From: Beta vulgaris subsp. vulgaris
Lineage: Eukaryota; Streptophyta; Magnoliopsida; Caryophyllales; Amaranthaceae
Direction of reading: 5' to 3'
DNA: 64,000 nt
Assembly (NCBI RefSeq): GCF_026745355.1
Contig: NC_079205.1
Span: 4,384,832-4,448,831, forward strand
This document shows, piece after piece, positions 33,707 to 49,307 of the stretch. A model generated the notes under the pieces. It was not told where the DNA came from. It ran no database searches and saw only the letters and a list, made by a program, of their open reading frames with translations. Position 1 is the stretch's first letter; every line of letters begins with the position of its first letter. The position numbers were made by a program, and so were the translations under genes.

Positions 33707-34790
33707 GGAAAAATTGATTTTATCAGTCCCAACTATAGGCGCCCTGATAAAAACAGTCCCAACTTTTGTTTTTTATTGTTCAGTCCCAACTTTTGGGGGT
33801 ATTTTACAATACCAGTCCCAGCAGGTTTCTAACCTGCTGTAGCAGGTAAACTTGCCAAAAAAAACAATTCCCTTTTTTTTTCTATCTTCTTCTTCCTCTT
33901 TCCTCTCTCCTCTCTTCACTGCTCCCCCCACCCCCTAACAACCCCAGCCCCCCAGCCCACCACCCCACCACCAACCCCGACCCCACCAGCCCCACCAGCC
34001 CCCTCCCCCGAAACCACCAACACCAGTCCACCAGCTCCCTCCCCCGCAGCCACCACCCCTCCCCCACCCCTGCAGTCCCCTCCCCTGCAACTGCCGCACC
34101 CCTCCCCCTTCCCCACCCCCGCAGCCCCTCCCCTTCCCACCCCCCGCAGCCCCCTCCCCTTCCCCTACAACTACCGCAGCACCCCCACCCCCTTTCCCCA
34201 CCCCCCGCAGCCCCCTCCCTTCTTCTGCAACCGCCGCACAACCCCCTCCCCTTCCCTTCTCCTCCCCTCCCCTTCCCCCGCAAATGCCGCTAACCCCCTC
34301 CCCTTCCCCCGCAAACGTCACTAAACCCCCTCCCCTTCCCCCGCAAACGTCGCTAAACCCCCTCCCCTTCCATTCCCCGCAAAAGCCGCAAACACCCTCT
34401 GAAATGCCAAAAAAAACCGACTGTGCGCGAAGGGACGGGGAGGGGAGGGGGGTTACGCGACCGGCGGGGAAGGGGAGGGGACGGCGCGACTAGCGGGGAG
34501 GGGGAGAGGTTGCTGGGTGGTGGGGCTAGGGTTGTTAAGGGTGGTGGGTTAGGGGAGAGAGAGGGGTGGTTAGAGCAGGGGAGGAAAGGTGGCAAGGGAG
34601 GGGGAAGGGGAGGAAGGAGAGAGAAAGATGAGTTAAAATAGTAAAAAAAAAAAAAAAAAAAATTGTTGAAAAAAATTGACCTCTTCAACCGGTTACTTGT
34701 TAACCTGGACCATTATTGTAAAATACCCCCAAAGTTGGGACTGTTTTTATCAGGGCGCCCATAGTTGGGACTGATAAAATCAATTTTTCC
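33707..34790. mobile_element. Mutator-like TIR element with C-rich/G-rich core
   Basis: A 9-bp duplication TTTTAAGTA (33698-33706 and 34791-34799) and long terminal inverted repeats beginning GGAAAAATTGATTTTATCAG mark a Mutator-like element of 1,084 bp. Inverted-repeat similarity extends about 110 bp (AACAGTCCCAACTTT, GGGGGTATTTTACAATA). The core is extremely strand-biased: 33900-34390 is almost all C/T with repeated CCCCCTCCCCTTCCCCCGCAAA units, then 34425-34620 is G/A-rich. The long glycine- or proline-rich ORFs here are compositional. Confidence 0.9.
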
Positions 34791-34799
34791 TTTTAAGTA

Positions 34800-35080
34800 T
34801 AATTTTATTAGGGAAGCACCCTCAAAATTTCCACGGGGAAACATTTTTTCTCCATGGGCAAGCAATCCCACCCCTAAACTTGTGTTTTTGTTTATAAGGG
34901 GAAGCAATTTTCATTACCACGCATTACCACCTACAAGGTGGTATTAGATGGAAATGAAAATTCAAGAGAGAAAAAGGACACTTTAGAATAAATTAGCATT
35001 ACCATGAGAATGGACAATGATATTTTTCACAAATTTACACGCAAATTCATTCCTATTACCACCATTTATGACCAACTACC
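34800..35080. other. Right half of the split MITE
   Basis: Non-coding continuation of the MITE at 33653-35090 after its Mutator-like insert. CATTACCAC/GTGGTA motifs occur. Confidence 0.5.
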
Positions 35081-35451
35081 AAATGAACTGCAATGGGTTC
35101 GAATCCCACCAAGTGAGGAGTAATTGGAGGAGAATTCCCCTTACAACTCCCCCTCCTTCCAAATTTCTGCAGTTCTAGCATAGAGATTATTCATCTTACC
35201 AAATCAAATATATATATATATATACTTTTTTTCATATATCATAGCTTATCTTAGTCTTATGTTTGGTATATCTTTAACATTTTGTTATATCTGAGGTGTC
35301 TTCTCCCCGAAAATGAAAATAACATCGAAGTATATGATAAAGTTGATACAGACATTTGGGTGAAGAAAAAGCTTTGCAGTCACAGAAATACTTAAAAAAA
35401 GCGAAAAGAAATTACATGCACACATAGATGTAGCCAAGTAAATCTGCAAAT

Positions 35452-36100
35452 GAAAAGAATTTGATACCCTTTTTTTCTCTCTCCCCTCTCTCCTCTCTAC
35501 TTTCAAAAACCCTAGCCTCCATTGTTGATTTTCAAAGGGGCTTCCATCGGTTTTTACCGTTGGAAAGCCCCCACCTTTGGTTTTTTATTTGTTTTTAGGT
35601 TTCCAATAACAATTTCTCCCTCGAAAGACAGGGTTTTCGATCTACTTCGTAAGAAAAGGTTTTTCGATCTCCTTCGAAAGACAAGGTTTTTCGACCTCCT
35701 TCGAAAGACAGGGTTTTTCTCCTCTTTTAGAGGGGGAATTTCTACAGGTTACAATCCGGGATACTAGATCTAATGGATTGCCGTGAAATTATTTTGTTGG
35801 TGAAGAATTATGCGGGATCTCAAAGGTTATCAATTTTTCGAATACGGTTAGATGAATCCGACGGAAATCATCCTCTCGACTACAAGGGATCGTTAGATTG
35901 TCTCTCCAACAAGGCTGTATTTTCCAGCGATATAAGCGGGAGATGTTCCACATTGCAAGATTTGTTTGACGATCGTAGTTTTTATGAAGGAAATTTTTGT
36001 TTGATTCAACTTATGTATTTGTTTGATTCGATTGCTTATGTAGATGTCGTATGACTTTTTATTTATGAATTAATTTTACTATTCAAAAAAAAAAAAAAAA
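35452..36100 (+). mobile_element. Poly(A)-tailed retrosequence (LINE-mobilised)
   Basis: AAGTAAATCTGCAAAT occurs at 35436-35451 and again at 36099-36114, right after a 16-base A run: a target duplication plus poly(A) tail, the hallmark of LINE-driven insertion. The insert of about 649 bp has a pyrimidine-rich leader with AAAACCCTAGCC, three 27-bp repeats (TTTTTCGATCTCCTTCGAAA type, about 35630-35720), a 93-codon ORF and an AT-rich 3' end. It is either a non-autonomous LINE derivative or a retrocopied transcript. Confidence 0.8.
35773..36054 (+). CDS. Small ORF in the retrosequence, unknown
   Basis: 93 residues from an ATG (MDCREIILLVKNYAGS...), ending just before the 3' AT-rich tail. It is acidic and soluble, without a signal peptide or membrane segment, and I recognise no family. 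Its position, after a leader and before a poly(A) tail, is that of a main ORF in a retrocopied mRNA or the first ORF of a shortened LINE. Confidence 0.35.
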   Translation: MDCREIILLVKNYAGSQRLSIFRIRLDESDGNHPLDYKGSLDCLSNKAVFSSDISGRCSTLQDLFDDRSFYEGNFCLIQLMYLFDSIAYVDVV

Positions 36101-36114
36101 GTAAATCTGCAAAT

Positions 36115-36547
36115 TAAAGCTCACCTTAAAAGAAATATATGGTTAGCTGTTGTCTTCCATTGGAGAATCAGCGGAAGCAATATGCATATTAATGCCAAAT
36201 TTTTGAACTGGAAGTGGAAATAAAGTCAACGAGACACAGAGTGAGAGAGAAAGAAGGAAGAGGAGAGAGATTAACAAGTCTAATAATCCAATTTGCGGTG
36301 AGGGAAAGTGACCGGAAACGGAAGCAAACATTTTTGAGACGCAATTGGACTTGTAAATTAAAGTCAAACACAAAATAATTTGATTTTGAGGAGAGAGAAA
36401 CGAGAGTGACATGATTTTGGAGTAGTTTGACTGTTTGAGACTTTTTGAGGATCGGGTACTGCCGACTCGGTAATGGTAATGTGTTGTTTCTTGTTTGTAA
36501 TTCAATGGTACGGGTGGCAAGGGTATGTTAATATATTTATTTAGAGA
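36115..36547. other. Short intergenic segment
   Basis: Nothing recognised beyond a purine-rich GAGAGAGAAAG tract at 36238-36270. Small ORFs show no family features. Confidence 0.4.
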
Positions 36548-36556
36548 TTGTGATTA

Positions 36557-37378
36557 GGAAAAATTGTGAAATAGTACTTTTTATAACACTGATTTTGTGA
36601 ATTAGTATTTTTATTGTTTAATTTTGTCAACTAGTACCTTTAAGTTGTTTAATCTTTTATTTTCAGTACATTTACTATCATTTCCGGCCAAAATAGTCAA
36701 CATTCCGATGTTGACTCCAAATTTCCCACCAAATTTTGCGCGTGTGTTGCACATTACGTCTTTTAACTCCTTGCTCCCACTCGCCCAAAATTCTTCTCCC
36801 ATTTAAATCAATCTCTTTCCCAAAAAACAGAAACCTTAACCGATTTCATCAAAATTTTCCCTGCCTCACCCTAAATTTTACCTTGTGAAAGAGAATTCCT
36901 TTGTTTAGATTCGTTGTTTTGTGGTCCCCAAAGCCAAAATTCAGTACCTTTACACACAAGGATGATGACTCAACTTAGCAGAACAACCCAAAGGAAAAAA
37001 GAGACGGAGAGGAGAGAGAATGTGAGAAGAGACAGAGAATTTACTGAAAATGAATAGAGGTTGGTGAGAAAGTAAAGATGGAAGATGAAAGAGTGGAAAA
37101 TTGAACAATAAAGGCAAAATTTAGTGGGAAATTGAGAAAGTAAAGATGGAGTTAAAAGAGGAGAGTGAGAGCCACTCCATCAGAAGCAAAAAAAGGCAAA
37201 ATTTAGTGGGAAATTTGGAGTCAACATCGGAATGTTGACTATTTTGGCCGGAAATATTAGTAAAGGTACTGAAAATAAAAGATTAAACAATTTAAAGGTA
37301 CTAGTTGACAAAATTAAACAATAAAGGTACTAGTTCACAAAATCAGTGTTATAAAAGGTACTTTTTCACAATTTTTCC
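36557..37378. mobile_element. Mutator-like fold-back element, 822 bp
   Basis: The 9-bp duplication TTGTGATTA is at 36548-36556 and 37379-37387. The termini start GGAAAAATTGTGAAATAGTA / GGAAAAATTGTGAAAAAGTA and the inverted repeat continues about 190 bp, through a shared GGCCAAAATAGTCAACATTC block (36690s and the inverse in the 37230s). No transposase. The first ten bases equal those of the element at 33707, so the two are related families. Confidence 0.92.
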
Positions 37379-37387
37379 TTGTGATTA

Positions 37388-38445
37388 TTGAGAATTAAGC
37401 AATCTCAGCTTAAGATTGAGAGAGAAAGAAAGAAAATAATAGGAGAGAAAAATGTTGTGTTGAATTAGAAATTGTTCAATTGACTATCATAGAGGAAAGT
37501 AAAAGCTATTTATAGTTGTAGTTATTACAGCTTATAACATAAACTAGTAACATAAACTAAATCCACTTATTTCTTTATTTAAGCAATAATCTTCATATTC
37601 CCCCTTCAAGCTAGACTTGTTGAGCAATTAACAAAGCCAAGCTTGAAAGTTAAATGAAGATGTTGAACTCCTGGCAGAGTTGTAAGTAGATCAGCAAGTT
37701 GAAAAGAGCTTTGAATATGTGCAATTTGAAGAAAACCAGCTTCCAGCAGTTCTCTAACATAGTGGCAGTCTCTCTTCAAGTGTTTTGTCCTTTCATGGAA
37801 TACCGGATTCTGTGCAATATGTTCAGCAGCTTGGTTATCACAAAATATATAAATAGGAAGAGTAACATACACTTTCCAATCTTGCAAAAGACCTTTAACC
37901 CAAATAATTTCAGAGGTTGTGCTAGACATTTTTAATTCTGTATTCTGCCTCTGTAGAAGATTTGCTAGCTGCTTTTTGTTTTTCAATTCTTCATGAAACT
38001 AAATGATTTCCTAAGAAAATGCAATAGGCATTGAGGGACCTACTGCTAAACAAGCATGAGCTCCAATCTGCATCACTGTATGCAGTGAGAGATAGATCAC
38101 AAGATGCTAAATAAAACAAGCCCATGTTGAATGTATGTTTGAGATACCTAACAACATACATAGCAGCCTAAAAATGGGACTTCCTTGGACAGCTCAAAAA
38201 CTGACTAAGGTGTTGAGTATAGCATAGGAAAAGTTTGGTCTTGTTATACTTAGATATATACAACAACCTTCCTATAAGTTTTCTATATATTTCAGGATCA
38301 TCCAAAATTTCACCCATTTCAGTAGACAAACCTAATCCTTTAGGCAAGGGAGAAGAGTCTGGCTTAGAATATTCCAACTTTAAATCTTTGATTAAGTTAC
38401 TTCGGCACATTTCATCTAAGATTGTATTTTCTTATTACAAGTAAT
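37388..38445 (-). pseudogene. Copia relic: 3' pol plus part of an LTR
   Basis: On the minus strand, 38410-38168 encodes the end of a copia reverse transcriptase region (DPEIYRKLIGRLLYIS). 37986-37606 encodes the RNase H (IFCDNQAAEHIAQNPVFHER, then HIQSSFQLADLLT). A polypurine GAAGGGGGA follows, then an LTR-like segment from about 37595 to 37390 that starts TGAAGATTATTG and ends CAATAATCA. Protein homology is broken by stops. The 5' part is missing. Confidence 0.85.
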
Positions 38446-38460
38446 TAATACTCCCCCTAT

Positions 38461-38740
38461 TAGAGGCAATCATGGGCCGGGCTTTGGCCAAATGAATTAA
38501 AGTGGCCCATTTTGGGCCAAAACCTCGGGTCGAGCTTTGGACCGCAATTCCCGTGTTAAAACCCGCTAATTCGAGTCGGGTCAAAATTTAGCGTAATTTT
38601 TCATATTTATGTTGCCCGTGCCTCGGGTTTTTGCCCAAAAATCGGAGTGGGCCAGATCGAGCCCGAACCATAGGTCGAAAAATAGCGTCCAAAACTTGTC
38701 CATTTTCAAATCGAGCCCATGTTGATCACGTCTACCCCTG
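38461..38740. mobile_element. Probable hAT-type MITE
   Basis: Starts TAGAGGCAATCATGGGCC and ends ATCACGTCTACCCCTG (inverse CAGGGGTAGACGTGAT). The inside is rich in GGGCC/GGGTCGAGC motifs common in plant hAT MITEs. A matching 8-bp duplication was not found, so the call is tentative. Confidence 0.45.
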
Positions 38741-39500
38741 TATACTTTGGGAATATAAAAAATTAAGAGGACATCATTTAGTGTTATGTTTTTGCTTTTT
38801 ATATTGCTTTTGACCAACCAGAATTGAGCTTAGTGGCACATTAAATGTTATTGTCCCTTAATAATGGAAATTTGACAACTATTTTAGAACTTTCTAAAAC
38901 GAAAATTTTCACAACTATAATAGAAGGGAGGAGGGAGTATTTGTTTCACTTTAACATTAATCCAACTCTGCAAAGAAATATATTGCTCTTCAGTTTTTAA
39001 ATCCATAACTAATTTTTATTACGAGAAAATATATTTCGTGGGGTTGGATAAATGTTGAAACAATTTACTTTTTTATTAAGAAGAAGTGGTCCAGACCCCG
39101 TTCGGGTTTTAATAGGCCCGACACTTAAGAGTTAAGAGTAAGGGAGAAAGATAAGCCAAACCCACTACTTGGTATCAATGTTGAAACATAGCCATAGATA
39201 AGAAATAATAGGAAATGAATTAGAGATCAAGTATTCAAGTTACCTTAGCTCATTGCGTGTGAACCTAACTTACCGACATCAACTTTTTTTGGTTTGGCTT
39301 CCTACCATGACTTTTTGTTCTCAATTTTTAACTTTCCTAAACTACAAAACCAAAATGACAAAATTGGTCTCATCTCAAAACCAAAAACGACACTCACACA
39401 TACTCCCCAGAAAAACACTTCAACCACCTGGCCATTATTTACGGGGGATCTTTTCTCTTTCTCAGAGCAAATCATTCAAACCAAAATAAAAATACCAAAA
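38741..39500. other. Upstream region of the phosphatase gene
   Basis: Contains an isolated Stowaway-like end (TAGAAGGGAGGAGGGAGTA near 38922-38940). Otherwise no repeat or gene; promoter and 5' UTR of the phosphatase are expected in the last few hundred bases but no element can be assigned safely. Confidence 0.35.
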
Positions 39501-44159
<4,659 letters not shown>

Positions 44160-45105
44160 GTCTGTTACAAAATAGCATCTGTTTCCGTATTTCTATCATC
44201 AGTTAGCAGAAAGCCATGTAGATATCATCATCAAATCTTGGTGTTTGTACCCTGCAAAAAGACGGTTATGGAATTTGTTTTATAACCTCTGCCGTCACTA
44301 GAACTTATGCCGTTTAGGTCCAGAAGATCCTGTATCTTGCTTATGTACTTGAATTTTTATCCACAGCAACACTAACAATGTGTTTGTAACTGCATAGTTG
44401 TAATCTTAACCTTCACCTTTATAGTTATATATATGTATATTGTTGTTCTTGATATCAGAAGTTTTTTCTGTATATGGGAGATGTTTCAGTTATTCGTCCA
44501 AAGCAGGCTACATATTAGTATAACATTTATACGAGAAGTTTGTACCAACTTGTGACTGACAAGACTCAAGAACTCATTCACAAACACTTGCAATACTTTT
44601 CTTCCAACTTTCAATATCCTCCACAAATAGAGGCAATGTACTACAGCCACTTTATGTTGACAATGGCCAGTCTAAAACTCTTTTTTGTAACTAACATGGT
44701 ACAGTCTAGAGCATGAGAGGAAATCACTATGACTACAATAATCTTTCACTACAATTTGTTGCATTGTCATAGATTTATGCTTGTGCCAAAGTCTCAAATA
44801 TATTGATCAAACATCAAATTAACTTCGCTTGGTGATGCAATGAAGACGAGAATCCTCTGGAAGTTGGTCCTCATTTCCAATCATCTCAACCTTCCCAATC
44901 GAGTACTTATCAGAACTCGGAGCAGCAATGACCAGAGCTCATTGTCATCGACGCCTCTACATAGACATATGTGCAATGATGGGGCAGCTTCAGATTTTTA
45001 TGACAAATGGCAGCTCATAAAAGAGGAACTTTATGATTTTGATAATCTTCCTGTTCGATATCTTTCAAGACCAAGTGTAAAAACAGAGGGGTTCTCATAC
45101 GACAT
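44160..45105. other. Convergent intergenic region
   Basis: Holds the 3' ends of the phosphatase (+) and splicing-factor (-) genes. No other gene is seen. The ORF at 44840-45142 is antisense to the last splicing-factor exon and is rejected. Confidence 0.6.
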
Positions 45106-47335
45106 CTACAAACTCGGTAGTTCAGTTGAGCAGCTAGCTTGATTGTCTTGGTCTCTCTTTCCTCTCCACATAATAATTTGCTCCTCCTTGAACAAGATTG
45201 GGACACATGGTACCAGTTCCTGTAGATTTTAAAAGAACATTTACAAATGAACTTGAGAAAGAAGCCAAACAGAAGCAAATATATATTTACCCTTAGCTTG
45301 ACACCAATCCTTTTGCAGTCACTGGTTCCTACATGGGTACAATCCAGTCTAACCACCACCTCAGTCTCGAAGGCATCTCGCACTCTTTGCACGACATTCA
45401 CATACACACCATTCCTGGCTAAGACAGCATTTCAATCAAGATTTTTTTAAGCTATCCACTAATACATTATCATCTAAGAGAACAGAGATATGACATACTG
45501 AGCTTCATGAGTGCAAGAGAATTGAGGCCTTGGTTCCTCAATTCTTTCGTTTCTTCAAACGTCAAGCCATCAGCAACATTCTTCACAAGCTTCGGATATA
45601 TAGGAGCACGAGGCTTCCAAAGCATATGAGGAATTACAGGTCTGTTCTTGGGATCATAATTCCTACCCCGATATAAAAGCAGAACATTAAGGTGACGGTA
45701 GATGACCTTTCCACCTGATTTGTCCTAGAATAAGCCCAAAAGCATAAAATCAACATATATGAATAATTAAACGATCAAAATTTCCCACCACAAAAAAAAT
45801 AAATAATGCTCACAGATCAACACCTCAAGGTGAAAGCAAACATTGTCCATATCAAGAGTTGGTATTCCCAAGCATTTAATCCTCACGGCCTCAGCTCTCC
45901 GCCAATGGTTGTGGATGTCATCCAACATGTTATGAGTAACTCCGTCCTTCCCTAGCCCCCCAAAGAGAAGGAGTCAAAAATAATACAAAACAATCAAGCC
46001 ATTTTCAAGCAAGTAAACTTATCCTACGGTGGACGCAAATAGAGCACATTCATGATTCATCATTCACCCGGGCATGCCATTCATCATTCCCAAGTATATT
46101 TTTTGCTCATTTATTCATTTTCAGCTCTCTTTTGTGTATATCTTACTCCTTTGGAGGATTTCAAATGAGGAAAAAAATATCTTGGGTGGCACCATGCTTG
46201 CAGTACACACCCGAGTGTATGATAAAAGTTGGTATGCAGGAGCCATTACAATGCTACCAGCCTACACATTGTGATTACATAGCCATGACATTGTTGTAAT
46301 TGCATTCAATTATGCTGATCACAAAGCTTGCAAACAGCAATAGTTTTGCAGTGTGGTGGTGAATCTTTTATACTTAACTATAATCCTCCCTCCATTTCAT
46401 TTTAATTGTTACACCTCGATATTTTACACTATTCACATATTTTACTTTGACCATCATTTGTGATTTATACGCGGATGAAAATATAGTCATGTAGGATCTT
46501 GTTAGATTCTTCATAACATATATTTCATTAATATGTATTTTTTATAATTTTTACAAATAGAAAACTAAAAGTATATGTTTTCAAAGTTTTGCATTAGGAG
46601 TAGTAAATTAGTAATGCATAGATATCCCAAATTTCTTGTCAAATAAAAGCACATTATATGGTGTAAAAATTGAATGATACAAACAAATTAGATAAAGTAA
46701 CCAATTATCCACATTAACTCCATTACACACAAACATAATATCACCAAGGTGAGACCGTCTCGCTATTTATTTTAAATAAAACCTCCTTGTTAAGTTAAAA
46801 TAGTAAGATAAGACAGTCTTTTAAACATCGAAATTACTAAAGAAGAGAGACAAAAAGTACCAATATTGATCTGACGAGCACAATCATTGTGGCGATACTT
46901 TTCCACTAGCTCATCAACCTCTTCTTCCAACAACGGCTCACCCAAGACATGTTCTTTCTCTTTCTCCCATTTTTCTCTCTCCTCTAATTTGTCCCCGCGA
47001 ACCGGAGCATGCGTCCCGGTCCATTTACGGTCAAGCCGGCCCGGCCCAAAAGGAGAAAATTTGGGCGGTTCGCGGAACCCAATGGGCTGAACCGATGGGT
47101 CGGATTCGGAGTAGGAGTAGCGGAAGTCGAAGGGTAGGTCGGAATTTATAGGAAAGTTGAGGGTATTTTGGGAATTTCGTGATTGTTTCTGTTTTTGTTT
47201 GTCTATATTCTCTTTTAGGGGTTTTGGGATGAGAGAGAAAGGAGGGTCATCGGCGTCAGTGGAGAGAAAGGAGTATGATTGGATGGAGAATTGAGTTAGA
47301 GGGGAAGGACGACGTCGTATTAGGAGCTTTAGCAT
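45106..47335 (-). CDS. CRS2-associated factor, mitochondrial type (CRM-domain splicing factor)
   Basis: Exons 47335-46861, 45951-45824, 45724-45499, 45418-45291 and 45219-45106 join in phase to 356 residues. Members of this CAF-like family bind group II introns in organelles and assist splicing. The N-terminus (MLKLLIRRRPSPLTQFS) is rich in Arg/Ser/Leu without acids, as in mitochondrial presequences. A conserved KFSPFGPGRLDRKWTGTHAP block precedes a CRM (YhbY-like) domain across exons 2-5 (GKDGVTHNMLDDIHNHWRRA, KVIYRHLNVLLLYRGRNYDP, GVYVNVVQRVRDAF, VRLDCTHVGTSDCKRIGVKL, ending MWRGKRD). Only one CRM core with paired flanks is present, and its length of about 356 fits the mitochondrial CAF proteins, not the longer chloroplast CAF1/CAF2. 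It converges with the phosphatase. The paralogue was not decided. Confidence 0.92.
46385..46620 (+). mobile_element. Truncated Stowaway MITE in splicing-factor intron 1
   Basis: Begins CCTCCCTCCATTTCATTTTA after TA. The interior (TACACTATTCACATATTTTA, then ATGTAGGATCTTGTTAGATT) matches the family of 10103-10361. The inverted right end is missing. Confidence 0.7.
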
Positions 47336-49307
47336 TGGCTATGTTACAGAGAGATTTAATGCTTCAGTTCAGGTTGAAGAACGAAGGAATTAATTTTTCA
47401 AGGGTTGGATTTTTTAAACACTTTAACAATTTATAATGTGGGCTTTAGTTGCTGGTTATAGGGCTTTGTTGTGGCCCGATTTATCATGTTTCACAATTGA
47501 CATATTAGTGACTACTTTTATAACGAGTGCGAAAACAAACAAAAGATCATATTGGAGTTTGTGATATAGTTAACATAGACTTGACTTAGTTTGTTATATA
47601 TTGGAATTACTTGTAGTATAAATAGAAAATACATTTTTGTAATACAATTTTTCCTACAGAATATAACAATAATAACTAAATGTAGTTCTTTGTTTACTCT
47701 CTCCTCTCTATCTTATTTGTACATGAACTCCAACTACGACTGCATAGACTTCTTCTCCTTCGTTCCTCCCTAAACGACGAATTATAACAGGCCAATTGCA
47801 TAATAATATATCGAAAAATTATTCATAAAGTTCATTGTATATTTTTCTTCTGTTTTTTGAAAGCCAACAAATCAAGGATGATGTAAATATTTTGTTAATT
47901 GAAAATATAATGGTAAAAGATGGTGAATTTGTATATTACTTAAAAATATAACCGTATAAAAGGATTTACCATTTTTAATATCTCTCCTCTTTTTTATATA
48001 ATAGAAATTTAGTACTTTGGTGGTGCACCGTGCACTATTAGGTATTTAGGTGATCCACTAGACCACTACTCACTAGAGTTGGCAAAAGGATGAAGATTGC
48101 AAAAGAAACGTAAGTAATTAGGTAAGTGATAACTTTTGAGGACATGATTTTTGGTTCAGTGGGGGAAAGATGTGAGTGGGGCGTGATAATCAGGCATGGC
48201 TTATTCAGCATTTTTGTGACAAACACAAAATTATATATCTCTTATGATTTAAATACACAATCTACAATTTATGTTTTTCCTTTTGTTTGTATTAAAAACT
48301 TTAATTTATGAGTGTGATAGTATATTTAGTCAATAGTTCAATACTATAGGATGTTATTTTGAGTTTATTACGAAAATGTCACTTAATGTGATATTGTATA
48401 CATCTCCGAGATTAATGGGTAACTACTCAGGCAGATTAATGGGTCACTACTCAGGCTTATTCATTGGCAACAACCAAATTGCAACAGAGATGTAATAAAG
48501 TATGTCCATCTCAAGATTGAGATTAGGTAAGCCCACGATCCCCAAAAGATGGAGGGGACGGCATAATAATAGTCCACTAATCTATACAAATATATTAAAA
48601 GATGTGCGAAAGAAAGTCTATATGTCATGTAATGAAAAATAAGAGTTCAACCATCAATACACTCTGATTTTGTTGTCCAATATTTCAAATAAAATATGAC
48701 GAAGTCTTGCAATAATTATAATTAACTGAAAAGACTTAAACAAGTATATACATCTCTAACACTCTTATTATGTAACTTACAAGAGAATATTGATGTCATA
48801 TTCTCTTAACATAATTCCTTTTAAAGTATTGTTCAAACTCAGACCTTTTAATATTTTTACATATCACGTCGTGGCGTGAATTTTTCAATTTCTTAATGGA
48901 CCAAAAATACAAAAAGTAGCAAAATAAATTATGAAATTTAAAAATAATAACATATTTGTTTATTGTAACTAATCTGAGGCATCACCCGGGCAAAAAAACT
49001 AGTTATGAATTATTGTATGATAATGTCCGCTTGAGTAATCTGCACTTTTCCTTTTGAAGAGAGCAAAGGAAAATCTCAATATAAATATGAAAGTACATGA
49101 ATAATTCTTAACTTTTTTTTAACAAGAGTGAGGCATAATGGCTTATGTTATACTCCATCGGTTCCATAAATCAATCTAGGATGCCATGCATGGTAGATGT
49201 AAACGTTCACTGCCTCATTCTGCAAGAATGAAGTGATAAATATAATAGGAACAGAAGTCAAGTAAACAATATTATGGATTACCAACAAACAGGTAGGTAT
49301 AAGAATA
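47336..49307. other. Intergenic region, no gene seen
   Basis: AT-rich. It includes the splicing-factor upstream region (47336-47420) and the 3' flank of the DTW gene (towards 49307). Two copies of GATTAATGGGT near 48412-48442 form a minor direct repeat. No coding unit or clear transposon was recognised. Confidence 0.5.

Larger units (their letters stand above)
33653..35090. mobile_element. MITE with 3-bp TSD, split by a Mutator-like element
   Basis: Target duplication CAA at 33650-33652 and 35091-35093. The ends CGGCCCATTTGGTAGT and, inverted, CAGTTCATTTGGTAGT extend to about 45 bp of imperfect inverted repeat, including AATGGGAATGAATTT against AATAGGAATGAATTT. Without its insert it is about 345 bp. 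The superfamily is uncertain: 3-bp TSD, PIF/Harbinger- or CACTA-like. Confidence 0.75.
33608..35200 (+). repeat. SINE interrupted by a nested MITE
   Basis: The 5' part at 33608-33652 has an A box within TTAGCTTGGCTCACTTGGTA. The 3' part resumes at 35094 with GGGTTCGAATCCCACC, containing an exact B-box consensus GGTTCGAATCC. Joined across 33653-35093 the A-to-B spacing is that of a tRNA-derived SINE. A TA-rich tract follows near 35210. Confidence 0.7.

Noticed and set aside
33882..34641. Overlapping glycine-rich or proline-rich ORFs on both strands
   Set aside because: They arise from the C/T- and G/A-biased core of a Mutator-like element and have no protein-family features.
44840..45450. Plus-strand ORFs behind the phosphatase gene
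   Set aside because: Antisense to the last exons of the CRS2-associated factor gene.
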